Program-made: the position numbers and the translations under genes
The notes under the pieces: generated by a model
Told to the model about the DNA's origin: nothing
The model's input: the letters and a program-made list of their open reading frames with translations, nothing else
The model's database searches: none
In this document: positions 1 to 7,863 of the stretch, one piece after another
How positions within the stretch are numbered: the first letter of the stretch is position 1
Layout of the letters: every line of letters begins with the position of its first letter
Source of the DNA: Amycolatopsis suaedae
GTDB lineage: Bacteria > Actinomycetota > Actinomycetes > Mycobacteriales > Pseudonocardiaceae
Reading direction: 5' to 3'
NCBI RefSeq assembly: GCF_004214935.1
Contig: NZ_SFCC01000010.1
Coordinates: forward strand, 62,001 to 126,000
Length of the DNA: 64,000 nucleotides

Positions 1-307
1 TCAGCACCTCCAGCGCGTACCGGCGGATCTGCTCGTCCAGCGCCGTTCCGGGCGGCACGAGCTGGCTCTGCCGCTGCCGCCAATCCTCGGAAAGCGCCTG
101 GTAGAGCCCCTCCTTGCTGTCGAAATAGTACGAGATCAGCTGCTGGTTGACCCCCGCCCTCGCCGCGATGGCGGCGATCCGCCCGCCCGCGAACCCGTGC
201 GCGGCGAACTCGGCCGCAGCGGCGTCCAGAATCAGCCGCCGGGTGCGTTCCGGGTCGCGCTGACGCTCGTGCGGCTTGGGTGACCGACGCGGCTTCGACG
301 TGCTCAT
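1..307 (-). CDS. TetR-family transcriptional regulator (partial, 3' end outside window)
   Basis: The gene starts with ATG at 307 and is read leftwards; its C-terminal part lies outside the window, leaving about 102 codons. The visible protein has a short basic N-terminus and then a TetR DNA-binding domain, with helix-turn-helix segment IAAIAARAGVNQQLISYYF followed by DSKEGLY, the usual end of this domain. The ligand-binding half is missing, so the inducer cannot be guessed. It is divergent from the flavin monooxygenase at 384, with only about 76 bp between them, so it probably represses that gene and itself. An imperfect inverted repeat at 336-351 is the obvious operator candidate. Confidence 0.9.
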   Translation of the reverse strand, partial: MSTSKPRRSPKPHERQRDPERTRRLILDAAAAEFAAHGFAGGRIAAIAARAGVNQQLISYYFDSKEGLYQALSEDWRQRQSQLVPPGTALDEQIRRYALEVL

Positions 308-335
308 GAGCACATCATACGTCCATCGCAATTAA

Positions 336-376
336 TCAAACAGATGGTTGACAGTGTGAGGCAGTCGCCTGATTAT
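336..376 (+). promoter_or_regulatory. Promoter and candidate TetR operator upstream of the monooxygenase
   Basis: TTGACA at 348-353 and GATTAT at 371-376 are separated by 17 bp, giving a good sigma-70-type promoter. Transcription would begin about 383-384, so the ATG at 384 would be read from a leaderless mRNA. The imperfect inverted repeat TCAAAC-agat-GGTTGA at 336-351 overlaps the -35 box, where binding of the divergent TetR protein would block transcription. The operator role is inferred. Confidence 0.6.
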
Positions 377-383
377 GGGCGGC

Positions 384-1943
384 ATGACCACCTCGGAAGC
401 AGCGAAGGAACACACCGCGGTTCTCGTCGTCGGCGGCGGTGTCACCGGCCTGTCAGCAGCACTTTTCCTGGCACGACAAGGGATCCGCCCAATCCTCGTG
501 GAGCGGCACCCGGACACGGCAATCCTGCCGCAGGCCAGGGCGTTCAACCCGCGCACGATGGAGATCTATCGCGCGCTCGGGCTGGAGCAACGCATCCGCG
601 ACCGGACATCGCTGCTGGCCGGCTTCCCGGAGATGATCGGCGCGGAGACCCTCCTCGGCGAGGAACGCTTCCGGTTCGACCTGCTCGCCCAGGTCCGGCC
701 ACCGGAAGGGCTGAGCCCCACCGACTGGGCACTGGTGGACCAGGACGATCTGGAGCGCATCCTCCGCGCCGAGGCCGAGGACCGGGGTGCCGACGTCCGG
801 TTCGGCACCGAGCTGGTCTCCCTCGACTCCGGCGCCGACGGCGTGCACGCCGTCGTGCGGGACGCGGCCGGCGGCGAGTACGGCATCGACGCCGATTACG
901 TCGTCGCCGCGGACGGCAACAGGGCAGGCATCCGCCACCGGCTCGGGATCGGCGCGGAGCGAATGGGGCCGTCCGGACACGTCGTGTACTTCGTCTTCGA
1001 CGCCGACCTCGAGGACGCGCTGCGGGGCAGGCGGTTCACCCTGGCCTACCTCGACCGGCCGACCAAGGGCACCGTTCTCGTACCACTGCGGACGTTCGGG
1101 CGGTGGATGCTCGGTTCGCCGTACGACCCGGCTGCGGACCAGAAGCCCGAGGACTTCACCGAGGAGCACTGCGTCGCGTTGGCCAGGGAGGCGGTCGGCG
1201 ACCCGGACCTGGCAGTCAGCATCGTGCCGCCGGTTCCCGGCTGGTCGCAGACGGTCTCCCACAGCACGATCGGCGCCTGGGTGGCGGACAGCTACCGCGC
1301 CGGGCGGGTGTTCTTCGCCGGAGATTCGGCGCACGTCATGCCGCCGTCCGGGTCCTACGGCGCCAGCACCGGCATCGCCGACGCACACAACCTGGCGTGG
1401 AAGCTCGCGGCCGTGATCTACGGCCAGGCACCGGACACGCTCCTGGACACCTACGAGAACGAGCGGCGACCGGTCGCGCAGCTGACCGTGCGCACCGCGG
1501 TCCAGCTTCTGCACAGTCGTCAGCAGGAAACCGGCGAGGGGATCGACGACATCACGATGATCTTCGGCTACCGGTACGCCTCCGACACACCGCTCGAGGA
1601 TCCCCGTGAACCCAGCGGGCGTCCCGGTTCCCGGGCACCACACGTCTGGCTGGACCGGGACGGGGAGAAAGTGTCCACTGTGGACCTGTTTACCGGGTCG
1701 TTCACCCTGCTGGCCGGGCCGGACGGTGCCGGCTGGGCGGCCGCGGCCGCGGCGCTCGGGCTGGACTTCCACCGGATCGGCACGGACCCCGACGACCGGT
1801 TCACCCGCGGCTACGGCATCACCAGGTCGGGCGCGACCCTGGTCCGGCCGGACGGCTTCATCGCCTGGCGGGCCGCGACACTGCCCGAGCTGCCGGAGGA
1901 GCGGCTCCGGCAGGCGCTGCGGCATGCGACCATCGGCCGATGA
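384..1943 (+). CDS. FAD-dependent monooxygenase (PheA/TfdB, aromatic hydroxylase family)
   Basis: A group A flavoprotein monooxygenase of 519 residues, the usual length for single-component aromatic hydroxylases, which use NAD(P)H and O2 to hydroxylate phenolic or polyketide-type rings. The N-terminus has the FAD dinucleotide fold VVGGGVTGL (Gly17, Gly19, Gly22), then a DG motif in DYVVAADGNRAG and the second FAD motif FAGDSAHVMPPSG near residue 312. The C-terminal part (from about 400) is the thioredoxin-like domain of this family. An in-frame ATG at 375 lies inside the -10 box, so 384 is preferred. It overlaps the next gene by 4 bp, suggesting co-transcription. The substrate is unknown; with the divergent TetR it may detoxify or modify an aromatic compound. 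Confidence 0.88.
   Translation: MTTSEAAKEHTAVLVVGGGVTGLSAALFLARQGIRPILVERHPDTAILPQARAFNPRTMEIYRALGLEQRIRDRTSLLAGFPEMIGAETLLGEERFRFDLLAQVRPPEGLSPTDWALVDQDDLERILRAEAEDRGADVRFGTELVSLDSGADGVHAVVRDAAGGEYGIDADYVVAADGNRAGIRHRLGIGAERMGPSGHVVYFVFDADLEDALRGRRFTLAYLDRPTKGTVLVPLRTFGRWMLGSPYDPAADQKPEDFTEEHCVALAREAVGDPDLAVSIVPPVPGWSQTVSHSTIGAWVADSYRAGRVFFAGDSAHVMPPSGSYGASTGIADAHNLAWKLAAVIYGQAPDTLLDTYENERRPVAQLTVRTAVQLLHSRQQETGEGIDDITMIFGYRYASDTPLEDPREPSGRPGSRAPHVWLDRDGEKVSTVDLFTGSFTLLAGPDGAGWAAAAAALGLDFHRIGTDPDDRFTRGYGITRSGATLVRPDGFIAWRAATLPELPEERLRQALRHATIGR
1673..1685. repeat. GTCCANNNTGGAC palindrome, copy 1
   Basis: Perfect copy with spacer CTG, inside the C-terminal part of the flavin monooxygenase gene. 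It belongs to the recurrent 13-bp interrupted palindrome discussed in the findings. Confidence 0.6.
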
Positions 1944-2860
1944 TCGACTTCGCCACCCCGGAAGACCTCGCCCGCCGTACGTCCGCCGCGGTCGACGCGG
2001 CGGTGGGAGCCGGGCGGGAGTTCGGGCTCACCGTGACCGACGCGCGGGTGCTCCACGACCTGTTCTCCGTCGTCGTGCACCTGGCGCCGTCGCCGGTGGT
2101 GGCCCGGATTCCCGTCGTCGTACCGAGCCACCCGGGCGGCCGCCAGCAGGCGGAACTGGACGTCACCCGCTGGCTCGCGGACCAGGGCGTCCCGGTGATC
2201 CCACCCAGCCCGCTCGTGCCCCGCAGGCCCGTCGAGCGTGACGGGTTCGCGATGACGTTCTGGCAGTACGTCGAGCCGGACGGCGCCGAGCCCGACTACG
2301 TGGCGAACGCCGAGCGCACCGCCGCACTGCACGCCGCCCTGCGCGGATACCCCGGCCCGCTGTCGTTCCTGTCCGCGGCCGAACCGCGGTTCATCACCGA
2401 GAGCCTCGACGAGCTGCGGCGACGACCCGACCTCATCGCCCCGGACGATCTGGACCGCGCCAGCCGCGAGTGGCAGGTCCTGAAGCCCCTCGTGTGCTCC
2501 CGGGCGGCGTTCGAGGCCCGGTTTCCCGGCATCGACCTGCAGCCCGTCCACGGCGACTCGCCGCCGGCGAACATCGTCGGCTCGGTGGACGGGAAGCTGT
2601 TCGCCGACTTCGAACTGGTCACGCTCGGCCCGGTCGAATGGGACCTGGCAGGCCTGACCCCCGAGCTCGAAGCCGCCTATGACCGCGGCGCGCGGGAGGC
2701 CGGGACGAGGCCGCTGAACCCGGACGTGCTGAGGTTCGTCAACGCCGTGGGGATGCTCCGCGTCATCGCCTACCTGTCCCTCGTGCCGCGGCTGCCGTCC
2801 GTTGTGGAGTATCTGAACCCGTCCATCGACCAGTGGCGTGCCCGAGTAGCACCGTTCTAA
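1940..2860 (+). CDS. Aminoglycoside phosphotransferase (APH)-like kinase
   Basis: A 306-residue protein with the APH/choline-kinase fold. The catalytic-loop signature VHGDSPPANIV (His204, Asp206, Asn211) is followed by the metal-binding part FADFELVTLGPVEWDLAGL, where Asp/Glu replaces the classical DxD context. These kinases transfer the ATP gamma-phosphate to hydroxyls of aminoglycosides, other antibiotics, or small metabolites; the true substrate cannot be read from the sequence. The ATG overlaps the stop of the upstream monooxygenase (ATGA), so the two are very likely translated together and may act on the same kind of compound. The N-terminal lobe is poorly conserved, so resistance activity is not assumed. 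Confidence 0.8.
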   Translation: MIDFATPEDLARRTSAAVDAAVGAGREFGLTVTDARVLHDLFSVVVHLAPSPVVARIPVVVPSHPGGRQQAELDVTRWLADQGVPVIPPSPLVPRRPVERDGFAMTFWQYVEPDGAEPDYVANAERTAALHAALRGYPGPLSFLSAAEPRFITESLDELRRRPDLIAPDDLDRASREWQVLKPLVCSRAAFEARFPGIDLQPVHGDSPPANIVGSVDGKLFADFELVTLGPVEWDLAGLTPELEAAYDRGAREAGTRPLNPDVLRFVNAVGMLRVIAYLSLVPRLPSVVEYLNPSIDQWRARVAPF

Positions 2861-2937
2861 CGATTTGCCCGGATCGACGGTGCCGTGGCTGTTCGCCGGG
2901 TTAGGGTGTCGGCCCATCCGACCCGTGGGAGGGGGCC

Positions 2938-3969
2938 GTGCCGTTCTTCGTCGCCAGGCTGCTGGCCAGGCTCGCCGCGCTCAACTGGGCCGCGCCGATC
3001 CTGGTGATCCTGTTCGTCTTCGCGACGAGCTGGCCGCTGATGACCTGGGCCGAGCCCGCGGACAGCGACCTGGTGTCGCCGCCCAACTACTGGTGGTACT
3101 TCGTCGTGACCGCGGCGACCGTGGGCTACGGCGACTTCTTTCCCAAGACCGGCGCGGGTCACGTGGTGGGTGTCTACGTCATCGTCGGCGGGATCGTCAC
3201 GCTCACGACGGTCTTCGCCAAGCTGGCCGGGGTCGTCGAACGGACGAGAGGACGTCGAATGCAGGGAACGCTCACCGTGACGACGTCGGGTCACATCGTC
3301 GTGCTCGGCTACACGCCGGGACGTACCGAGCGGATGATCGACCAGCTGCTGGCCGACGCCGACCGTGAGGTGGTGCTGTGTGCCCGCGAGGACACCGCGA
3401 CCCACCCGCTGCCGCACCACCCGGTGACGTTCGTGCGGGGCGAGCTGGCCGACGAGGCCCTGCTGCGCCGCGCCGGCGTGCAGCGTGCCCGCACGGTGCT
3501 GGTGGATGTGGCCGACGACAACGACGCGCTCGCCGTCGCGGTCGCCGTCGACCACGTGAACCCCGACCTGCACCTGGTGGTCGCGCTGCGGGACATGGAA
3601 CGGTCCACGCTGCTGCGGTACGTCGACAACGACGTCCACTGTGTACAGTGGCACACCCCGCGGATGATCGTCGAGGAGCTGACCTCGCCGGGCATCGCCG
3701 AGGTGTACGCCGAGCTGATGACGCAGGGCGGGGCGGACACGTTCTCCGCCGCGCTCCCGCCCGAGCTGGGCGCCGTCCGGGTGGAACACTGCCAGACCGC
3801 GCTCGGCCGGACCCACGGCGCCACCCTGCTCGCCGCGCGGACGGGCGACGAACTGCTGGTCAGCCCCGCCTGGGAGACCGAACTGCCCGCGGGATCGGTG
3901 CTGTACTACGTCGGGCCACGCCGGCTGACCGCCGACCAGATCACCAGCGCGCTGACCCGCTCCGCCTGA
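2938..3969 (+). CDS. Potassium channel with RCK (TrkA-N) regulatory domain
   Basis: A 343-residue ion channel of the two-transmembrane prokaryotic K+ channel type. Membrane helix 1 spans about residues 12-33, then comes the pore loop with selectivity filter TVGYGD (residues 61-66), and helix 2 about 75-97. The cytoplasmic remainder is an RCK/TrkA-N domain: IVVLGYTPGRTERMIDQLL begins the nucleotide-binding Rossmann fold, with further segments about 140-230, and a C-terminal TrkA-C-like part. It should conduct K+ across the plasma membrane under ligand control. The GTG start is preceded by a purine-rich site (GGGAGGGGG). It stands alone as a transcription unit. Confidence 0.9.
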   Translation: MPFFVARLLARLAALNWAAPILVILFVFATSWPLMTWAEPADSDLVSPPNYWWYFVVTAATVGYGDFFPKTGAGHVVGVYVIVGGIVTLTTVFAKLAGVVERTRGRRMQGTLTVTTSGHIVVLGYTPGRTERMIDQLLADADREVVLCAREDTATHPLPHHPVTFVRGELADEALLRRAGVQRARTVLVDVADDNDALAVAVAVDHVNPDLHLVVALRDMERSTLLRYVDNDVHCVQWHTPRMIVEELTSPGIAEVYAELMTQGGADTFSAALPPELGAVRVEHCQTALGRTHGATLLAARTGDELLVSPAWETELPAGSVLYYVGPRRLTADQITSALTRSA

Positions 3970-4061
3970 TGCCGTGAAGGGCCCTTTGGTTGCGTGCCGC
4001 GCAAGGATGGTGCCGTTGGCTGCGCTGGTGCTGTTGTGGTGACTGGGGCGGGTGCTGTGCG

Positions 4062-4111
4062 CCCCCAATGCCACATTGGGGGAGTTGAAGTTCCCCAATG
4101 CCACATTGGGG
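4062..4111. repeat. Two tandem copies of a CCCCAATG-CCA-CATTGGGG hairpin
   Basis: Copy 1 (4062-4082) has a perfect 9-bp stem CCCCCAATG/CATTGGGGG around the loop CCA. Copy 2 (4093-4111) repeats the same 8-bp stem and loop 31 bp further on. The two are direct repeats of an inverted repeat, separated by a short GAG-TTGAAG-type spacer. No open reading frame explains them. Confidence 0.85.
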
Positions 4112-4197
4112 GAGTTTGCTGGGTCTCTTTCGTGGTGACGGCTGGGTCCTTTGGGCCGCGTGTGACTGGTGAGGCTGCCACCCGGGGCGGGAAGGCC

Positions 4198-4214
4198 ATG
4201 AAGACCACCTTCAT
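4198..4214. repeat. Small hairpin ATGAAG-accac-CTTCAT
   Basis: A 6-bp perfect stem with a 5-nt loop in the spacer ahead of the ArsR gene. It resembles the GTGAAGG-tgg-CCTTCAC hairpin at 17917-17933, so the two may belong to one dispersed family of spacer hairpins. Confidence 0.6.
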
Positions 4215-4264
4215 CACATGAGACGACAGAAACTCGGCCTTCACATCCGCGCAGGCATCCACGC

Positions 4265-4294
4265 TTGACAGGTAGGAGATTTCCTACCTATTGT
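4265..4294 (+). promoter_or_regulatory. ArsR autoregulated promoter with operator in the -35/-10 spacer
   Basis: TTGACA (4265-4270) and TATTGT (4289-4294) form a promoter with an 18-bp spacer. The spacer is almost entirely a perfect inverted repeat, AGGTAGGA-gatt-TCCTACCT (4270-4289). A repressor bound there would exclude RNA polymerase. The predicted transcription start is the A of the ATG at 4301, so the mRNA is leaderless. Confidence 0.85.
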
Positions 4295-4300
4295 TCCGGC

Positions 4301-4642
4301 ATGCCGGCAGTCCGAACGACCACCGAGAGCATCTTCGCCGCACTGTCCAGTTCGGTGCGGCGCGAGGTGCTGATTCTGTTACGCGACAACGGCCCGATGC
4401 CGGTCGCGGAACTCGCCGCCCACTTCGCGATGGCCCGGCCGAGCTTCTCCGAGCACCTGCGGGTACTGCGGGAGGCCGGGCTGGTCAGCGAGACCAAGGT
4501 GGGCCGCCAGCGGCTCTATCGCCTGGAAGGCGGCGCGCTGTACGAGGTGCAGGAATGGCTGCACCCGTTCGAACGATTCTGGCGCGACAGGCTGCGCACG
4601 ATGGCCGGCGTACTGGACTCCCTTGACGACGAGGAACAATGA
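4301..4642 (+). CDS. ArsR-family winged-helix repressor
   Basis: A 113-residue ArsR/SmtB-type winged helix protein. The recognition region is PMPVAELAAHFAMARPSFSE followed by HLRVLREAGLVSETKVGRQRLYRL, the typical helix-turn-helix plus wing of this family. No cysteine metal site is visible, so it is not a classical metal sensor. It belongs to the subgroup that is commonly paired with AHSA1/SRPBCC proteins. The ATG at 4301 is chosen because the upstream in-frame TTG at 4265 is the -35 box itself. It overlaps the SRPBCC gene by 4 bp (ATGA), so the repressor and partner are made together and probably share the 4265 promoter. Confidence 0.9.
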   Translation: MPAVRTTTESIFAALSSSVRREVLILLRDNGPMPVAELAAHFAMARPSFSEHLRVLREAGLVSETKVGRQRLYRLEGGALYEVQEWLHPFERFWRDRLRTMAGVLDSLDDEEQ

Positions 4643-5091
4643 CGACAACCGACCTGACCACCGTCCACATCGACCAGTTCTTCCCGCACCCGCCCGCGAA
4701 GGTGTGGCGGGTACTGACCGAGCCCGACCTGATCGCCCGGTGGCTCCTGCCTGGCGACTTCCGGCTGGAGATCGGCCACCGCTACACCATGCGGGCACAG
4801 GCCATGCCGGGCACCGGCTTCTCCGGCACCATCCAGGCCGAAGTGCTGGATTTCGAAGAGGAACGCATGCTACGGCTCGGCTGGCGGGACGCGGCCGAGG
4901 ACAGCCCGAGCACCGCCGACTGGACCATCACCTGGACACTCGCGGCGGAGGGTACCGGCACCCGCCTGTTCCTCACCCACGACGGCTTCGACCCCGACAG
5001 TCCGCTGCAGCAGCGCGCCCGCTCGATCATGGGCGGCGGGTGGCAGAGCATCGTCAGCGACAGGCTGGCCCAGGTACTGCGGGACCTCTAG
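4639..5091 (+). CDS. SRPBCC (AHSA1-like) domain protein
   Basis: A 150-residue protein with the START/Bet v 1-like fold of the Aha1/AHSA1 C-terminal family. The N-terminal pattern VHIDQFFPHPPAKVWRVLTE and the segment ARWLLPGDFRLEIG are typical, and the last third holds the long C-terminal helix (GWQSIVSDRLAQVLRDL). These small cytoplasmic proteins bind hydrophobic ligands in a cavity; a catalytic role is not certain. It is translationally coupled to the ArsR repressor, so a ligand of the SRPBCC protein may also be the signal for de-repression; this is inference. It converges with the sigma factor gene, overlapping its end by 4 bp. Confidence 0.88.
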   Translation: MTTTDLTTVHIDQFFPHPPAKVWRVLTEPDLIARWLLPGDFRLEIGHRYTMRAQAMPGTGFSGTIQAEVLDFEEERMLRLGWRDAAEDSPSTADWTITWTLAAEGTGTRLFLTHDGFDPDSPLQQRARSIMGGGWQSIVSDRLAQVLRDL

Positions 5092-6251
5092 AGACTACCC
5101 AGCCGCCGTTCGAGGTGGCGGCGCTCGGCCTCGTCGTCGACGAGTTCCAGCGCCCGGCGGTACGCGTCGCGGGCCTCGGCCCGCCTGCCGGTGCGGCGCA
5201 GCAGCTCGGCACGCGTCGCGTGCAGGTAGTGGTAGCTGCCCAGCGGCAGGGTGTCCACAATGGATAAAGCTGCCTCCGGACCGTCCACCTCGGACACCGC
5301 GACGGCCCGGTTCAGTTCCACGACCGGTGACCCGGTGAGGCGGTGCAGTTCGCCGTAGAGCGCGGCGATCTGCCGCCAGTCCCTCGGCTGGTCGGCATGC
5401 AACGAGGCGATGGCGGCCTGGACGACGTACGGGCCGCGGCCGCCGAGCCGCAACGCCCGGTCCAGGACCTGCCTGCCCTCGCCGACCATCCTTCCGTCGA
5501 GCAGTGCCGGGTCCTGCTCGGCCAGCGGAACGAGGTCACCGTCGCGGAACCGGGCTTCGCGGCGGGCGTCGAGCAACAGCATCAGGGCGAGCAGGCCGTG
5601 TACCTCCGGGTCGCGGGGCAGCAGGCCGGCCAGCACCCGCCCGAGCCGGATCGCGTCGGCGGCGAGTTCTCCCCTGCCGCCGTAGCCCGCGTTGAAGATG
5701 AGGTAGACGACCGCCAGCACGGCCGTGGTCCGCTCGGCGAGCACGTCCTCGTGGGGCATCCGGAACGGGATGCCCGCCGCGGCGATCTTGCGTTTGGCCC
5801 GCACGATCCGCTGCGCCATGGTCGGCTCGGGCACGAGGAACGCGCGGGCGATCTCCGCGGTGGTGAGCCCGCCGAGCGACCGCAGTGTCAACGCCAGCTG
5901 GGCCTCGACGGCCAGCGCCGGGTGGCAGCACAGGAACATCAGTTCCAGGCGTCCGTCCGGGATGGGCGACTCCTGCTCGGCCGACGGGGGCGGCGGCTCA
6001 CGCAGCAGGTGCGCCTTGGCGGCGAGCACGCGCTCCCTGCGCAGCCGGTTGACGGCCCGGTTGCGGGCGGTGGTGATCAGCCAGGCGGCCGGGTTCGCCG
6101 GGTCGCCGTCACGAGGCCAGCGCTCGGCGGCGATGGCGAACGCCTCCTGGGCGACCTCTTCGGCGAGGTCGAGGTCGCCCAAGTAGCCGACCATCGCCGC
6201 GAGCACGCGGCCCCACTGGTCGCGGAAGACCCGCTCGACCGTGGTCACCAC
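5088..6251 (-). CDS. ECF42-type RNA polymerase sigma factor with C-terminal TPR-like extension
   Basis: About 387 residues, twice the size of a plain ECF sigma factor. Region 2 lies near residues 8-70 (DLDLAEEVAQEAFAIAAERW, NPAAWLITTARNRAVNRLRR). Region 4 is near 120-165 (TTAEIARAFLVPEPTMAQRI). The rest is the DUF6596/TPR-like helical domain (NAGYGGRGELAADAIRLGR onward) that marks the ECF42 group and replaces a separate anti-sigma factor. Start GTG codons at 6251 and 6248 overlap the stop of the upstream YCII/DGPF gene, the typical genomic partner of ECF42. It should direct transcription of its own operon and others under an unknown signal. Confidence 0.9.
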   Translation of the reverse strand: MVTTVERVFRDQWGRVLAAMVGYLGDLDLAEEVAQEAFAIAAERWPRDGDPANPAAWLITTARNRAVNRLRRERVLAAKAHLLREPPPPSAEQESPIPDGRLELMFLCCHPALAVEAQLALTLRSLGGLTTAEIARAFLVPEPTMAQRIVRAKRKIAAAGIPFRMPHEDVLAERTTAVLAVVYLIFNAGYGGRGELAADAIRLGRVLAGLLPRDPEVHGLLALMLLLDARREARFRDGDLVPLAEQDPALLDGRMVGEGRQVLDRALRLGGRGPYVVQAAIASLHADQPRDWRQIAALYGELHRLTGSPVVELNRAVAVSEVDGPEAALSIVDTLPLGSYHYLHATRAELLRRTGRRAEARDAYRRALELVDDEAERRHLERRLGSL

Positions 6252-6598
6252 TGTTTGGTCGGGCGGACCTCCACCGCTCCCCCGAGCCGGGCCGCCGGGA
6301 TCCTCGCCGCCAGCGCGATGGCGGCGTCGAGGTCGTCGGCCTCGAAGAACAGGAACCCGCCGATCGCCTCCTTGATGTCGACGAACGGTCCGTCGGTGAC
6401 CAGCGGCTTGCCGTTCTCGACCCGTACGGTCGTCGCCGTCTCGGCCGCGTCCAGGCCCTCGCCGGGCGTCACGCCCGGTGTCTGGTTGATCGCGTAGTAG
6501 TCGGCGTACACGGCCTGCTGCTCCTCCTCGGACAGCGCGTCCCACACCGAGGTGTCGTCGGCGGAGTGACCGTGGTGGATCAAGAGCATGTACTTCAT
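6245..6598 (-). CDS. DGPF/YCII-related domain protein
   Basis: A 117-residue protein starting MKYMLLIHHG, the usual opening of this family, and containing VTDGPFVDIKEAIGGFLFFE, which includes the DGPF signature. YCII-like proteins are small alpha/beta ferredoxin-like proteins of uncertain biochemical activity, and the DGPF subgroup is usually encoded beside ECF42 sigma factors. The ATG at 6598 has a strong ribosome site (GAGGAGAAG). Its stop overlaps the start of the sigma factor, so the two are co-translated. It is probably a direct target or partner of the sigma factor. Confidence 0.9.
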   Translation of the reverse strand: MKYMLLIHHGHSADDTSVWDALSEEEQQAVYADYYAINQTPGVTPGEGLDAAETATTVRVENGKPLVTDGPFVDIKEAIGGFLFFEADDLDAAIALAARIPAARLGGAVEVRPTKQW

Positions 6599-6678
6599 CG
6601 CTTCTCCTCGTCCGGGGATCGATCGTCTCCTAGACAACCGGGATCGGCGATTTCGACAGCCCGTCCGGAGGAAATTCG

Positions 6679-7818
6679 TCACGCCGGTTCACGCAGGTCG
6701 CGCACGGCCAGCCAGCTCAGCGCCGGCAGCGCGATCAACGGCAGGAGCGCCACCTGCAGCGACGACGCGTCCGCGATGCCGCCGAGCACCGGGCTGGCGA
6801 TGCCGCCGACGCTGACGGTCAGGCCCAGCGTCACGCCGCTCGCGGTGCCGACCCGGCTGGGCAGGTAGTCCTGCCCGAGCGTGATCAGCAGCGAGAACGG
6901 GACGTACAGGCCAGCCGACGTCAGCGCCACGAAGACGTAGAACAGCGGTCCCGGCACGAACACCACCCCGGCGACGGCCACGAGGCTGACCAGGCAGGCC
7001 CAGCGCACCACGCGGACCCGGTCCCAGCGGTCGGCGAGGTTTCCGCCGACGACGGTGCCCACGGCACCACCGAGGTAGAGCACGAACAACGCCGCCGCAC
7101 CGGCCGCGGCGCCACCACCGACCCGCTGCTGGGCGTACAGCGCGACGAACGTGCTCAACCCGACGAACACGATCGACCGGCAGACCACCGCCAGCGACAG
7201 CTTCAGGAACGACGCCCGGTCGTCGGTGCCCACCACCGCACGGCCGGTCCGGCCGCCCGCCGTCCCGCCCAGCGCCCGCAGCACCGGCAGGCAGAGCACG
7301 CTCCCGGCCAGGGCGGGCAGCACCAGCAGCGGCGACAGCCGCAGACCACCGGCCGCGACGACGGCGGTGACCAGCAGCGGAGCCGCGGCGAACCCGAGGT
7401 TCCCGCCGAGCGAGAACCAGCCCATCGCCGAGTGCCTGCCGCGGCTGGCCAGGCGCGCGACCCTGGCCGCCTCCGGGTGGTAGGCGGCGACGCCGATCCC
7501 GGACAGCGCGACGAACGCGAGCGTCAGCGCGTAGGACTCGAACACGCCGCTCACGGCGATGCCCACCCCGCCGGCGACCGTGCTCACCGGCAGCAGCCAG
7601 GGCAGCGCCCAGCGATCGGTCACCGCGCCGAACAGCGGCTGCACCACCGACGACAGCAGCGACGCGGCCAGCACGATGCCCGACGCCGCCGCGTACCCGT
7701 AGGCCCGCTCGGCGACGAAGAACGGCACCAGCGCCGCGACCGCGCCCTGGTAGACGTCCACGCACGCATGCCCGACCGACAGCAGGATGATCGACTTGTT
7801 CCTCGGCACGCCGCCCAT
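6679..7818 (-). CDS. MFS transporter, fosmidomycin-resistance (Fsr)-like
   Basis: A 379-residue integral membrane protein with 12 hydrophobic helices of the major facilitator superfamily. The N-terminal part SVGHACVDVYQGAVAALVPF matches the start of the Fsr/YnfM-like exporter group, and LFGAVTDRW followed by AAYHPEAARVARLA fits loop motifs between helices 2-3 and 4-5. It should export a small toxic compound using the proton gradient. The ATG at 7818 gives a start typical of the family. It diverges from an AraC regulator 45 bp away, which probably controls it. Confidence 0.87.
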   Translation of the reverse strand: MGGVPRNKSIILLSVGHACVDVYQGAVAALVPFFVAERAYGYAAASGIVLAASLLSSVVQPLFGAVTDRWALPWLLPVSTVAGGVGIAVSGVFESYALTLAFVALSGIGVAAYHPEAARVARLASRGRHSAMGWFSLGGNLGFAAAPLLVTAVVAAGGLRLSPLLVLPALAGSVLCLPVLRALGGTAGGRTGRAVVGTDDRASFLKLSLAVVCRSIVFVGLSTFVALYAQQRVGGGAAAGAAALFVLYLGGAVGTVVGGNLADRWDRVRVVRWACLVSLVAVAGVVFVPGPLFYVFVALTSAGLYVPFSLLITLGQDYLPSRVGTASGVTLGLTVSVGGIASPVLGGIADASSLQVALLPLIALPALSWLAVRDLREPA

Positions 7819-7849
7819 GCTCGCCCGATCACGGCTGACCGGCTTCCGG

Positions 7850-7855
7850 TAATCT
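7850..7855 (+). promoter_or_regulatory. -10 box TAATCT of the AraC gene
   Basis: TAATCT ends 8 nt before the ATG at 7864, so the transcript would start at or beside the start codon. No clear ribosome site is present. The -35 region is weak, as expected for a regulated promoter in a divergent pair. Confidence 0.5.
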
Positions 7856-7863
7856 GCCAGGTT

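Larger units (their letters stand above)
3970..4264. other. Gene-free spacer holding several short palindromes
   Basis: No convincing gene is seen between the channel gene and the ArsR promoter. The spacer holds the 10-bp palindrome AAGGGCCCTT at 3977-3986, two CCCCAATG hairpins at 4062-4111, and ATGAAG-accac-CTTCAT at 4198-4214. These look like dispersed intergenic hairpin repeats. They may also end transcription of the channel gene, although none is followed by a T-run. Confidence 0.6.

Noticed and set aside
375..383. ATG at 375 as start of the monooxygenase
   Set aside because: It falls within the -10 box; the ATG at 384 fits the predicted transcription start.
4265..4300. TTG at 4265 as start of the ArsR gene
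   Set aside because: The TTG belongs to the -35 hexamer and the operator lies between it and the ATG.
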